From: Gammaproteobacteria bacterium
GTDB taxonomy: Bacteria; Pseudomonadota; Gammaproteobacteria; Burkholderiales; Gallionellaceae
DNA length: 64,000 bases
Assembly: GCA_018813765.1 (NCBI GenBank)
Contig: JAHJBC010000009.1
Location: 231,096-295,095, forward strand
Direction of reading: 5' to 3'
Shown here: one piece after another, positions 55,206-63,998 of the stretch
Layout of the letters: every line of letters begins with the position of its first letter
Numbering within the stretch: position 1 is the stretch's first letter
Program-made: the position numbers and the translations under genes
The notes under the pieces: model-generated
What the model saw: only the letters and a program-made list of their open reading frames with translations
What the model was told of the DNA's origin: nothing
Databases searched by the model: none

Positions 55206-55233
55206 TTGGAATTCGGCGCAAGTTTGCTAGAAT
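55206..55233 (+). promoter_or_regulatory. Candidate internal promoter for acpP
   Basis: TTGGAA (55206-55211), 16-base spacer, TAGAAT (55228-55233), about 43 bases before the acpP ATG. A separate acpP promoter is expected since ACP is needed in large amounts. Confidence 0.55.
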
Positions 55234-55276
55234 GCTGGCGCTTTTTTGAACTTTAATCAGAGTAGGAGAATCAGGG

Positions 55277-55510
55277 ATGTCCAACGAACAACGCGTCAAG
55301 AAAATCGTAGCTGAGCAACTGGGTGTGAACGAGTCCGAAGTCAAGAACGAGTCTTCCTTTGTGAACGACTTGGGCGCCGACTCTCTGGATACCGTGGAAC
55401 TGGTGATGGCCTTGGAAGAAGAATTCGGCGTTGAGATCCCTGACGAAGATGCAGAGAAGATCACCACCGTGCAACAGGCGCTCGACTACGTCAACGCGCA
55501 TTCCAAGTAA
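55277..55510 (+). CDS. acpP: AcpP, acyl carrier protein
   Basis: A 77-residue acidic protein. The phosphopantetheine attachment Ser lies in [21 protein letters not shown], residues about 33-53. Start AGGAGAATCAGGGATG has a strong site. Located between fabG and fabF as in almost all proteobacteria. No deviations seen. Confidence 0.97.
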   Translation: MSNEQRVKKIVAEQLGVNESEVKNESSFVNDLGADSLDTVELVMALEEEFGVEIPDEDAEKITTVQQALDYVNAHSK

Positions 55511-55553
55511 TATCGGTATCAACTGATCGATTCATTCCGTAGCGGAGTCCAGT

Positions 55554-56786
55554 TTGGCTAGACGCAGAGTAGTAGTGACCGGATTGGGCGCAATAACGCC
55601 CGTCGGCGTGGGAGTTGCCGAAACATGGCAAAACATCGTGGCAGGCAAATCCGGTATCGGGCGCATCACCCGCTTCGATCCCAGTGCCTTCGCCTGCCAG
55701 GTGGCGGGTGAGGTCAACGGGTTCGACGCAACCCAGTACATCCCGCCCAAGGACGCCCGCCGCATGGATCGCTTCGTGCATTTAGGCCTTGCGGCCGGCA
55801 TCGAGGCATTCAAGGACTCCGGTCTGGTCGTCACGGAACAGAACGCCGAGCGTATCGGCGTGTGCATTAGCTCCGGCATCGGCGGTCTGCCGATGATCGA
55901 AGAGACGCACAACGATTTTCTTGCAGGAGGCCCGCGCAAGATCTCGCCGTTCTTCATTCCCGGCACCATCATCAACATGATCTCGGGCAACCTCTCGATC
56001 ATGTTCGGGATGAAAGGTCCGAACTTCTCCGTGGTTACAGCCTGCACTACCGGTACGCATAGTATCGGCGAGTCCTATCGCATCATCGAATACGGCGATG
56101 CCGATGTGATGATCGCAGGCGGTGCCGAAGCGACCATTTCGCCGTTGGCGGTTGGCGGCTTCTCATCTGCCAAGGCGCTGTCCACCCGCAACGACGATCC
56201 GGCAACCGCCAGCCGTCCCTGGGACAAAGACCGCGACGGTTTCGTGATGGGCGAGGGAGCCGGTGTGCTGGTTCTGGAAGAATACGAACATGCCAAGGCC
56301 CGTGGCGCCAGGATTTATGCCGAACTCACGGGTTATGGCATGAGCGCCGATGCCTACCACATGACGGCACCGAGTACTGATGGGCCAAAACGCAGCATGA
56401 TCAACGCCTTGCGTAATGCAGGACTGAATCCGGATCAAGTGCAATACGTCAACGCACACGGCACTTCAACCCCGCTGGGCGACAAGAACGAGACCGAGGC
56501 GATCAAGTTGGCCTTCGGCGACCACGCCAAAAAACTGGTGGTTAACTCCACCAAGTCGATGACTGGTCACCTGCTGGGCGGCGCAGGCGGAATCGAATCA
56601 CTGTTCTGCGTGCTGGCAATCCATCATCAGGTTTCGCCTCCCACCATCAACATCTTCGAGCAGGATCCGGAATGCGACCTGGACTACTGCGCCAATGTGG
56701 CACGCCAGATGAGCATCGATGTGGCGGTGAACAACAATTTCGGCTTTGGCGGAACCAACGGCTCCCTGGTATTCCGCAAGGTCTGA
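55554..56786 (+). CDS. fabF: FabF, 3-oxoacyl-ACP synthase II
   Basis: A 410-residue elongating condensing enzyme. Start is TTG at 55554 (ARRRVVVTGLGAITPVG) with GGAG 6 bases upstream; no ATG gives the family N-terminus. Catalytic Cys in VVTACTTGTHSIGESYRII, His in YVNAHGTSTPLGDKNET and HLLGGAGGIES, Lys in VVNSTKSMTGH. Length normal. The 43-base gap to acpP has no other signal. Confidence 0.95.
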   Translation: MARRRVVVTGLGAITPVGVGVAETWQNIVAGKSGIGRITRFDPSAFACQVAGEVNGFDATQYIPPKDARRMDRFVHLGLAAGIEAFKDSGLVVTEQNAERIGVCISSGIGGLPMIEETHNDFLAGGPRKISPFFIPGTIINMISGNLSIMFGMKGPNFSVVTACTTGTHSIGESYRIIEYGDADVMIAGGAEATISPLAVGGFSSAKALSTRNDDPATASRPWDKDRDGFVMGEGAGVLVLEEYEHAKARGARIYAELTGYGMSADAYHMTAPSTDGPKRSMINALRNAGLNPDQVQYVNAHGTSTPLGDKNETEAIKLAFGDHAKKLVVNSTKSMTGHLLGGAGGIESLFCVLAIHHQVSPPTINIFEQDPECDLDYCANVARQMSIDVAVNNNFGFGGTNGSLVFRKV

Positions 56787-56798
56787 TCCCCTGCCGTG

Positions 56799-57608
56799 AT
56801 GCTGATCAACGGCGTACCGGGCAGCACTATCAACGCAGAAGACCGCGGCCTGGCCTATGGCGACGGGGTGTTCCGCACCCTGCGCATGCAGGCGGGCCGT
56901 CCCGTCGGCTGGCAGCGCCAGTTCGCCAAGTTGCAGCATGACTGCAATGCCTTAAAAATTCCCTGTCCCTCTGCGCTGGTGCTTTCCAGCGAACTGCAGC
57001 AACTCGGCAAGACCCAGCCTGACGGTGTCGCCAAGATCGTCATCACACGCGGCGTCTCGACCAGGGGTTACGCTCCCTCAGCGCAATCGGAAGCGACCCG
57101 CATCCTCAGCGTCAACCCTGTTGCTGCCTATCCGGCCGATTTCGCCAAGCAGGGCGTGCGCGTGCATGTGTGCAAGGTCCGGCTCGGGCACCAGTTCCTG
57201 CTGGCAGGGATCAAGCACCTGAACCGGCTTGAGAATGTGCTGGCAGCCAGCGAATGGCAGGATGCCGATGTGCCGGAAGGTCTGTTGTGCGATATCTCCG
57301 GCTTCGTCATTTCGGGCACCCGCAGCAACCTGTTCATGTTGCGCGGCAACATCCTCTATACCCCGAACATGACCCGCTGCGGTGTGGCCGGCGTGCAACG
57401 CGACCGTGTGATCGATTGGGCCAAACAGCATGGCGTCACCTGCAAAGTGGCCGATTTCCGTATGGAAGAACTGTTGCAGGCAGACGAGATATTGCTGGTC
57501 AACAGCGTGTTCGGCCTGTGGCCGGTACGCGAACTGGCCGGATACCGTCGTATCACGCATCCCATGTCGTGGAAGATCCAGGAGTGGCTGGTTGATGAGA
57601 ATCATTAA
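56799..57608 (+). CDS. pabC: PabC, aminodeoxychorismate lyase
   Basis: A 269-residue class IV PLP enzyme that forms 4-aminobenzoate for folate. The catalytic Lys lies in LAGIKHLNRLENVLAASEW, with LAYGDGVFRTLRMQAG near the N-terminus and CDISGFVISGTRSNLFML further on. Start taken at the ATG 56799; a GTG 3 bases upstream is in frame. Last 14 bases overlap mltG. Confidence 0.93.
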   Translation: MLINGVPGSTINAEDRGLAYGDGVFRTLRMQAGRPVGWQRQFAKLQHDCNALKIPCPSALVLSSELQQLGKTQPDGVAKIVITRGVSTRGYAPSAQSEATRILSVNPVAAYPADFAKQGVRVHVCKVRLGHQFLLAGIKHLNRLENVLAASEWQDADVPEGLLCDISGFVISGTRSNLFMLRGNILYTPNMTRCGVAGVQRDRVIDWAKQHGVTCKVADFRMEELLQADEILLVNSVFGLWPVRELAGYRRITHPMSWKIQEWLVDENH

Positions 57609-58590
57609 GGAATTGCTGCTATGGCTGCTGTTCCTGCTGGTCATCTTGGCCGGACTGTTCGCCTACTATGCCCACAGTCCCATCCCGCTGGAACGCACTC
57701 CCTTTGAATTCACGCTCAAGCAGGGCAGCAGCCTGAAGAGCGCAGCCAGCCAGATCGGCAAGGCAGGCGGTCTCGACAGCCAATGGTTGTTCGTCATGCT
57801 GGGGCGCGGAATGGGCAAGGCCGCCCGGATCAAACCGGGTAACTACCAGCTGGAACACGAAGTGACCCCGCTGCAACTATTGAACATCATCAGCAAGGGG
57901 CAGATCGCGCAGAGTTCGCTGACCATCATCGAGGGCAGCACATTCAGGCAATTGCGCGTCATGCTGGATGCCGAGCCCACGCTGCGGCACGACAGCGCCC
58001 CCCTGTCCGACGAGGAGATACTCAAGCGCATAGGTGCGAGCGAGACGGTGGCCGAAGGACTGTTCTTTCCGGACACCTATAATTACGCAAACGGCAGCAG
58101 CGACCTGATTGTGCTGAAGCGCTCATACCAGCTGATGCAGCGCAAACTGCAGGAAAACTGGAAGGATCGCGATGCGAATCTTCCCTTCGACACGCCCTAC
58201 CAGGCACTGATCCTGGCTTCCATCGTGGAGAAGGAGACCGGTCAACCGAGCGACCGTCCCATGATCGCCTCGGTGTTCATCAATCGCTTGCGCAAGAACA
58301 TGCGCCTGCAGACCGACCCCTCCGTCATTTACGGAATCGGGGAGAAGTTCGACGGCAACCTGCGCAAGAACGATTTGCTGCGCGATTCACCCTATAACAC
58401 CTATACTCGCAGCGGCTTGACCCCGACGCCCATCGCGTTGCCTGGCGAGGCGGCCATCAGGGCAGTGCTGCACCCGGCCCCGAGCAAGGCACTGTACTTC
58501 GTGGCGCGCGGCGACGGCAGTTCGCAGTTCTCCAACACGCTGATCGACCACAACAACGCCGTCAACCGCTACCAGTTGAAGAGAAAATGA
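57595..58590 (+). CDS. mltG: MltG, endolytic murein transglycosylase
   Basis: A 331-residue YceG-family enzyme that terminates glycan strands. N-terminal membrane helix at residues 6-26 ([20 protein letters not shown]), LysM-like domain with [19 protein letters not shown], and the YceG catalytic region [23 protein letters not shown] with the catalytic Glu, followed by [29 protein letters not shown] and [13 protein letters not shown]. Start at 57595 overlaps pabC. Stop overlaps tmk by 4 nt. Confidence 0.94.
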   Translation: MRIIKELLLWLLFLLVILAGLFAYYAHSPIPLERTPFEFTLKQGSSLKSAASQIGKAGGLDSQWLFVMLGRGMGKAARIKPGNYQLEHEVTPLQLLNIISKGQIAQSSLTIIEGSTFRQLRVMLDAEPTLRHDSAPLSDEEILKRIGASETVAEGLFFPDTYNYANGSSDLIVLKRSYQLMQRKLQENWKDRDANLPFDTPYQALILASIVEKETGQPSDRPMIASVFINRLRKNMRLQTDPSVIYGIGEKFDGNLRKNDLLRDSPYNTYTRSGLTPTPIALPGEAAIRAVLHPAPSKALYFVARGDGSSQFSNTLIDHNNAVNRYQLKRK

Positions 58591-58904
58591 GCACAGCCAG
58601 ATTCATCACCTTCGAAGGCGTGGACGGGGCAGGGAAGAGCACCGGGCTGGAATGGTTCGTCGCCGCGCTACGCCAGCGCGGCATCGACCTGCTGGTGACG
58701 CGCGAACCGGGCGGCACCCCCTTGGGGGAGAAACTGCGCGAGATCCTGCTGCATGAACCAATGCATGCCGAAACCGAAGCCATGCTGATGTTCGCGGCAC
58801 GGCGCGAACATGTGGAACAGGTCATCCGCCCTGCCTTGCAACGCGGCACCTGGGTCATCTCCGACCGCTTCAGCGACGCCAGTTTTGTTATGTGCGGTTC
58901 GTAA
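58587..58904 (+). pseudogene. tmk: tmk 5' part, thymidylate kinase truncated by inserted DNA
   Basis: Only 105 residues of a normal roughly 205-residue enzyme. The P-loop [16 protein letters not shown], the [18 protein letters not shown] block and the DRFSDASF substrate motif are normal; then the expected AYQGGGRG continuation is replaced by VMCGS and a TAA. The junction falls near 58884-58891. Thymidylate kinase makes dTDP and is essential in most bacteria, so an intact copy must exist elsewhere or be restored at the far end of the insertion. No downstream half of tmk is visible in the window. Confidence 0.92.
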
Positions 58905-58931
58905 GTGTTCAATTTACTACACACCTACATA
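58889..58931. other. Imperfect inverted core at the tmk junction, possible attachment site
   Basis: TATGT..GTAA (58889-58904) is an imperfect inverted match to TTAC..ACATA (58914-58931), separated by GTGTTCAAT (58905-58913). Two arms about a 9-base centre is the layout of a tyrosine-recombinase crossover site. This is an inference from one end only. Confidence 0.4.
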
Positions 58932-59325
58932 CTCAAAATAAGTTGCTATCTTGTTGTTGTTATACAGGTCTATTAAAAATATCTGAAGCGCGGATCGAAA
59001 AAGTTGTTTTGCATTTGAAAATATTATTAGCGTCGATATGTGTTCAGAATTATTAATTCTATTTCATAGCGTATTCTGGCGGCTTTGTGAAAACCTATCC
59101 ATGTCCTCTTGGCCATAAAGCCCAAATAAGCCGGATACCAATCTACGTGACCTTCCCTCGATCACCGAATCCACATGGACGAACCTCAATATCAGCAAGA
59201 GGCTTTAGCTGCAGATTGCGGCAATTGAACTTAGTTGTGGCTGGCTGCAGTCATACGCATTATTCCCGTATTATGCATGCTTCATCGTAACGTTAGACAA
59301 ATCAGACCATAAGGGGATGGCTCTC
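58932..59325. other. Roughly 390-base AT-rich stretch with no clear gene
   Basis: Between the tmk break and the first cargo gene. Contains only short unconvincing reading frames, several A/T-rich runs suitable for promoters, and AAGGGG (59311-59316) as the ribosome-binding site of the next gene. No repeat or RNA was recognised. Confidence 0.5.
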
Positions 59326-60195
59326 ATGAGCGAATACTGGTTACTGAATTCAACAATGTTTGCCGATTTGGATGCAGGAAGTATTATTGGCATTCAGGGG
59401 CTGGGATTTTACCGTTTACAGTTCCAATTAAAGGTTGCCACCCGAAATACCCCCGAGGAACAGAAAATTACTGTCATGAATCTGGCCGGAGAATTGTCTG
59501 TTGCCGGACTAGATGGGAAGCAGCATTACCTTGGCCATGTATGGAGGCAAGGATTCAATATTCCCCTTTCAACATCAACTCATGTAGGAACTCATCATGT
59601 TACTTTCGAGATTGAACTCGATACTGCGCGCCTTGAGGGAATTGAAAGAATCCGACTAGGCGGCGATTTGAAGTTTTATTTGAATGTGCACGGTGTAATT
59701 AATTCGGTCCAGTGGGGTGCACAACAATCAAATCAAGTCATATTGTGTTATCCAGCAAATCAAAGCGCTTGGATAAAGATATTGGAACAAATCGACTTCC
59801 GCAAGACTCTCCTGCTGGAACTTCAATTGCTTCCTGAGGGGAACAATCCTGTTTATGCAAACGCAGTAAAGCACCTGCAGAATGCGCAAACACAAATGCT
59901 GCAAGGTCACTACAGAAATGCAGTTAGTGAATGTAGGGATGTCTTGGAGTCCCTTTCAACGATATTGGGAGATGAAAAAGAACAAACGCCAGAGACGCTC
60001 AAGTCGTGGTTCTTGGATGCCCAAAACATGAGTAAAGAGCAACGAATCCGTCTTATGCGTCGTGCATTCAAGGTACTCACCAATGCATCAAAACATGCTG
60101 ATGTAAACGCGGCCTCAATAGAATGGGGTGCAACAGATGCTAGGACAGCCATCAATATGACTGCTTCTTTATTCCAGCTGAGTACTGAATTATAG
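59326..60195 (+). CDS. Island gene 1: unknown protein with HEPN-like C-terminal region
   Basis: A 289-residue soluble protein. Residues 1-155 look beta-rich (GIQGLGFYRLQFQLKV, THHVTFEIELDTARLEGIERIRLGG), the C-terminal 115 residues are helical: GHYRNAVSECRDVLESLSTIL, MSKEQRIRLMRRAFKVLTNASKHAD and ATDARTAINMTASLFQL. The helical part, with an ASKH motif and a final DAR helix, resembles HEPN-like domains at the ends of abortive-infection proteins, but no exact R-x4-6-H is seen. I do not recognise the N-terminus. The ATG at 59326 is supported by AGGGG 9 bases upstream; another start lies 9 bases before. Less GC-rich than the chromosome. Confidence 0.7.
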   Translation: MSEYWLLNSTMFADLDAGSIIGIQGLGFYRLQFQLKVATRNTPEEQKITVMNLAGELSVAGLDGKQHYLGHVWRQGFNIPLSTSTHVGTHHVTFEIELDTARLEGIERIRLGGDLKFYLNVHGVINSVQWGAQQSNQVILCYPANQSAWIKILEQIDFRKTLLLELQLLPEGNNPVYANAVKHLQNAQTQMLQGHYRNAVSECRDVLESLSTILGDEKEQTPETLKSWFLDAQNMSKEQRIRLMRRAFKVLTNASKHADVNAASIEWGATDARTAINMTASLFQLSTEL

Positions 60196-60265
60196 AAACG
60201 ATAACAATGGGCGCACGCGGCCAGATAACTCAGTCATTGGGCTGTGCACTTTGACAGAGAAAGAA

Positions 60266-61507
60266 ATGAAAAATAAAGTCACGCATTGCCGGCAACAATG
60301 GGCCGTTGGCCACGGCTTTTTCCACACGGCCAGGGTCGACGTTGGGGGTAGGGTTTATCGTTACGTGTATGACTGCGGCTCAACCGGCCAAGGTGTGCTC
60401 GCGAACCAGCGCGCCAACGAGTTTCTGAACGTTGAGAAGCTGTATGGCGCTGACAGGCCAGACATACACATGCTGGTAATTTCCCACTTCCACAGCGATC
60501 ATGTCAATGGGGTGCCCAACCTTTTTCTCTTGTTCAACGTCCGAAGGCTGGTTATACCGTACCTTGCGACCGACGCCCAGATTATCGCATTGGCTCACTT
60601 CGCCTCGTTGGGCCCTGATGCATGGTCTAGATTTCACCTACTTGTGACCGACCCGCGGGCCTGGGTCGACGCACAGAACGGAGAGGGCAACACCGAGATT
60701 GTCCAAGTCCATGGGGACGAGGGCGACGATGCGCCACAGGAAGAGTCCGCGCCACCGCCTTTTGAGGATGGAAACGGCTTTTCCCTTGGCTCGCCGCACC
60801 TATCCAAGCAGCCATGGATCGATTGTCCCGGCGCTCCTGTACAGATAAGCGATACGGCACCCGTGGCAATCTTTAACGCCAAGAGATCTGTGTGGACGTT
60901 TCGGTTCTACGTCCAGGATCGTCCTACACTTGAAAATCTCATTATTGCCGATCTCCTCAATAAGTTACGCTGCACAAGTAGAGGTGATCTGCTGAAGAAT
61001 CTCAATGAGCAAGCATGGATACAAAGCAACTGGGAGACCATTAGGGGGTGCGTCAAAGCCCAAGCGCCCAAAGAGCAGAACAAGACCACGCTCTGCATGT
61101 TTTCCGGGCCCAAGCCCAATCACACCCTGCGAGAAACCAGATTGTCTTTTCTGCCACACGCATTGCGTTATCCCTGGATGTCGGCACGCAACATTGGTTG
61201 GCTGGGAACAGGCGACGCCGAGCTCGCGGATGCTGGCCGTTACCAATCATTCGAGAACCACTATGCCGGATTCATTGAAAAGACATTGACTCTCTCCATT
61301 CCGCATCACGGATCCGTTGAAAACTATCACCCGAAACTGGCAAGAATTGGCCGCGCGCACGTCATTACTGCCAGTGCCGGCGACGCAAAGCATCCAGCGC
61401 CGGCGGTTTGCCTCCATATCCAGTCTGAATGCGGTAACCCTCTGGTTGTCACCCGCGAAGGATGGACCCAGTTGTTTGAGTGCTTTGATATGGAGTTCTC
61501 GAATTAG
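60266..61507 (+). CDS. Island gene 2: ComEC-type metallo-beta-lactamase-fold hydrolase
   Basis: A 413-residue soluble MBL-fold protein. The metal motif ISHFHSDHVNGVPNLF (HxHxDH) lies at about residues 75-90. Further ligands fit the ComEC/Rec2 pattern: WLGTGDAELADAG (Asp) near residue 320 and SIPHHGSVENYHP (HHGS) near 345. A Gln/Glu/Asp-rich insertion of about 150-200 with DEGDDAPQEESAPPPFEDG separates the halves. Such enzymes are nucleases or phosphodiesterases; which one is not visible. The start at 60266 follows AGAGAAAG; a TTG 15 bases earlier is in frame. 70 bases after gene 1. Confidence 0.8.
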   Translation: MKNKVTHCRQQWAVGHGFFHTARVDVGGRVYRYVYDCGSTGQGVLANQRANEFLNVEKLYGADRPDIHMLVISHFHSDHVNGVPNLFLLFNVRRLVIPYLATDAQIIALAHFASLGPDAWSRFHLLVTDPRAWVDAQNGEGNTEIVQVHGDEGDDAPQEESAPPPFEDGNGFSLGSPHLSKQPWIDCPGAPVQISDTAPVAIFNAKRSVWTFRFYVQDRPTLENLIIADLLNKLRCTSRGDLLKNLNEQAWIQSNWETIRGCVKAQAPKEQNKTTLCMFSGPKPNHTLRETRLSFLPHALRYPWMSARNIGWLGTGDAELADAGRYQSFENHYAGFIEKTLTLSIPHHGSVENYHPKLARIGRAHVITASAGDAKHPAPAVCLHIQSECGNPLVVTREGWTQLFECFDMEFSN

Positions 61508-61893
61508 CCAGAGACGCGGAATTTGTTTGCCATCGCTAAACCCACTGTCTCTTCCTCGGCCCAAGTGGACTGTGGATATGTTCAGAAAATGTTTACGGTG
61601 TGGCCTGATGGAATGTCTGCCTCCTAGTAATTCGGATCGTCACTATCGACAAGCTGCAGTCTGGCCAAGATGCAGCTGCACCTTGCAAATAACCATTTCG
61701 TCGCATTGACATTACCCGCATTACTCAAATACAGTTCGTCCCGCTTGCAGATCTACTAAATGCACATCGCACCGCACGTACGGAGCGAGGCACACAGCAG
61801 AATCCCCAGAACAGTGAGGCTGGCGCAAGACAAGAAACCCGCAACAGCGGAATGCGTTGCCAGCAGCACAACTTGTTCGACAAAGGGGAAAAC
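61508..61893. other. Roughly 385-base intergenic stretch in the island
   Basis: No convincing gene. Contains the hairpin AGCTGCA (61653-61659) / TGCAGCT (61672-61678) and, near the end, AAGGGGAAAAC (61883-61893) as the ribosome-binding site of gene 3. A promoter for the HerA-like gene may lie here but no consensus is clear. Confidence 0.45.
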
Positions 61894-63903
61894 ATGCGTA
61901 ATCCAGCTCTCTCGCAGAAGACTAGATTCATATTGCTTCTCATCGAAGCAGCCATTCTGTGTCTAGCAAGCTGGATTGCGTTTGGGAAACTTGCTCCTCC
62001 AGATGGCGAGAAAGGCTTCTGGTTCTATTCCGCACTGCTAGGTCTGATTCTTGGTGCCAGACTGGACACTCCTTTTTACGCTAAACCAGCAGATGTAGTG
62101 CTTTATGCGGCTCCTGCGGCAATCGCGCTTGCACTGGTAAGCTCGTCAGCGAATTGGGATTCCGGGATTAAAGTCGCCTTCGCACTGGCTGTTACGTTCT
62201 GCGTAATTGTGGGGCTGTTGGGTGCTGCAGCTATCCTATTAAACGATACGAAGCCACCTAAGTTGCAACAGATTTCCAAGGCGGTTCGCGTTCTGTCCGA
62301 AACTCTAGGTGCACCGCGCGTTATCTACACGGTAGTTATCCTCTTTGCCATCTATGCCTTCCACGCTCAATCACCTATCGAGACTAGGACAATACTTATT
62401 GCGTGGATTTTGACTGCTGTCCTTTCACCCTTGGAGTCATCCGTAAAAGTTGGCAGGCGATTGATGCGAATCTTTAGGCCATACACGATTATTGATGCCG
62501 ATGGAGAGGTGGTCGCATATCAAACGCCTGGGTTGATACTTATTCGACAGTCTGCTTCATCAAGAATTAAGGGCAGCGATATTGTAGCCGTACACGACCC
62601 GCTCGGCAAAACACGACTTGCACTCGCGCTTGATCACGTTGGTCGAGATGAAGGCATGCTACTTAGAGCAATCGAAATTGAAGGTATTAATGTATCTGCC
62701 GACCTTGAAGAGCAGGTGTTTGCATTAAATGAAAACGCTGTTGTTCGCCTACCCTCGGGTGATACTGCAGTAGGGTCGTCAGACTTAGTAATGGAGAAAG
62801 ATTCCATAGTCGGTCTTGTCGCACCAGATACAACAGTCGAAAAATTGTATTTTGAGGTTGTAAAGGACGACGGCTTGGAAGAGGGGCGACTTGTCGAAGT
62901 AAAAATTGGTGGGCGGAAAGTCACATATCAGTTAGTGAACGGATTATCAAAGGAAGAGGTAGTTCAGCAAAAAAACACACATGGCTTTGTCCGCGCACAA
63001 GCACAGAAAATTGGCGAATGGGACGATGCAGCCAAACGCTTCAAGCTTGTCAAATGGCTACCAAAACCCAATTCACCGGTCATGCTTAAGAGTACCGCTG
63101 TGTTTCAACATAGCAGCAGTGCGATAGGCCATTTCCCGGGGACCGATTATCCAGTCTCCATAAAAAATATCAACGACTTGGTTACGCACAATACGGCAAT
63201 TCTAGGAATACTTGGTGTCGGCAAGAGCATGCTCGCTATCGAACTTGTTGAAAGAATGATGGTTGCTGGTATAAAAGTCATCTGCATTGATCTAACTGAC
63301 CAGTACGCCACAGCACTCGCTCCGTTTTTCGATGCAGTAGCAGAGCAAGGAAGACTTAATAACCTAAGGCAAATAGGTCAAGCAGGTAGAACCAGAGTTC
63401 ACCAAAATGTGGAGCAAGGCGGTAGTAGGCGAGAATTTTCGGAAGCGCTTGCACAGGATATTGCTACATTCTTGAATGCCGCCGATCACAGTCGACTGAA
63501 GATCTACAATCCCGCCCAATTCGACGTATGGAGACAAGATAGCAAACCATATAATAATACTGCTTCTATGGCATCGTTAAGTCCCGCCGAGATTACTCAC
63601 ATAATTTCTGATGCAACGCTGCAGGCCGCATCTAACATGGGTATGACCCCCAATGCAAGAGTATGTCTTGTTTACGAAGAGGCTCATTCGTTGGTACCAG
63701 AATGGAATTCGGCAGTTGCGGATGGTGATAAGGCCGCATCTAATGGCAGTGCGCGTGCCATCCTGCAGGGGCGTAAGTACGGATTAGGATGTCTTCTCAT
63801 TACGCAACGCACAGCGAACGTGACGAAGACTATTCTCAACCAGTGCAACACAATATTTGGGGTATCCGGATTATCGGGTGGATTTAGGTTCGATTTGAGT
63901 TAG
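61894..63903 (+). CDS. Island gene 3: membrane-anchored HerA-like ATPase (C-terminus possibly truncated)
   Basis: A 669-residue protein with about six membrane helices in residues 10-195 (FILLLIEAAILCLASWIAF, FYSALLGLILGARL, VVLYAAPAAIALALVSSSA, VAFALAVTFCVIVGLLG and others), then a cytoplasmic domain and a HerA/FtsK-type ATPase. Walker A is GILGVGKSMLAIEL near residue 440, Walker B CLVYEEAHSLVPEW near 590, and the sensor region LLITQRTANVTKTILNQCNT near 645. HerA-family proteins normally continue 60 or more residues after QCNTI; here the chain ends with GVSGLSGGFRFDLS, suggesting a truncation or rearranged end. Start at 61894 has AAGGGG upstream. Probably a DNA translocase at the membrane. 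Confidence 0.78.
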   Translation: MRNPALSQKTRFILLLIEAAILCLASWIAFGKLAPPDGEKGFWFYSALLGLILGARLDTPFYAKPADVVLYAAPAAIALALVSSSANWDSGIKVAFALAVTFCVIVGLLGAAAILLNDTKPPKLQQISKAVRVLSETLGAPRVIYTVVILFAIYAFHAQSPIETRTILIAWILTAVLSPLESSVKVGRRLMRIFRPYTIIDADGEVVAYQTPGLILIRQSASSRIKGSDIVAVHDPLGKTRLALALDHVGRDEGMLLRAIEIEGINVSADLEEQVFALNENAVVRLPSGDTAVGSSDLVMEKDSIVGLVAPDTTVEKLYFEVVKDDGLEEGRLVEVKIGGRKVTYQLVNGLSKEEVVQQKNTHGFVRAQAQKIGEWDDAAKRFKLVKWLPKPNSPVMLKSTAVFQHSSSAIGHFPGTDYPVSIKNINDLVTHNTAILGILGVGKSMLAIELVERMMVAGIKVICIDLTDQYATALAPFFDAVAEQGRLNNLRQIGQAGRTRVHQNVEQGGSRREFSEALAQDIATFLNAADHSRLKIYNPAQFDVWRQDSKPYNNTASMASLSPAEITHIISDATLQAASNMGMTPNARVCLVYEEAHSLVPEWNSAVADGDKAASNGSARAILQGRKYGLGCLLITQRTANVTKTILNQCNTIFGVSGLSGGFRFDLS

Positions 63904-63998
63904 AACTTGCCTGAATCGAAAGCCTGCTCCAGTGTGGATAGGTCAGTCCCAAGATTTGCAACACGAGATCGGATTTGTGTCTCGTACTCATCGCTCAT
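63900..63998 (-). CDS. Partial unknown gene at the window end
   Basis: A minus-strand reading frame of 32 residues, MSDEYETQIRSRVANL at the visible start, ending SGKF, stop at 63900-63902. It converges on the HerA-like gene and shares 3 bases with it. The ATG at 63998 may be the true start or the frame may extend beyond the window. No family recognised. Confidence 0.45.
   Translation of the reverse strand: MSDEYETQIRSRVANLGTDLSTLEQAFDSGKF

Noticed and set aside
59087..59290. Small 67-codon frame in the island leader
   Set aside because: No ribosome-binding site, no homology, and amino acid composition looks random.
59292..59298. GTTAGAC resembling an integron core site before island gene 1
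   Set aside because: No matching inverse core or paired arms are found in the preceding 150 bases and no integron integrase is present.
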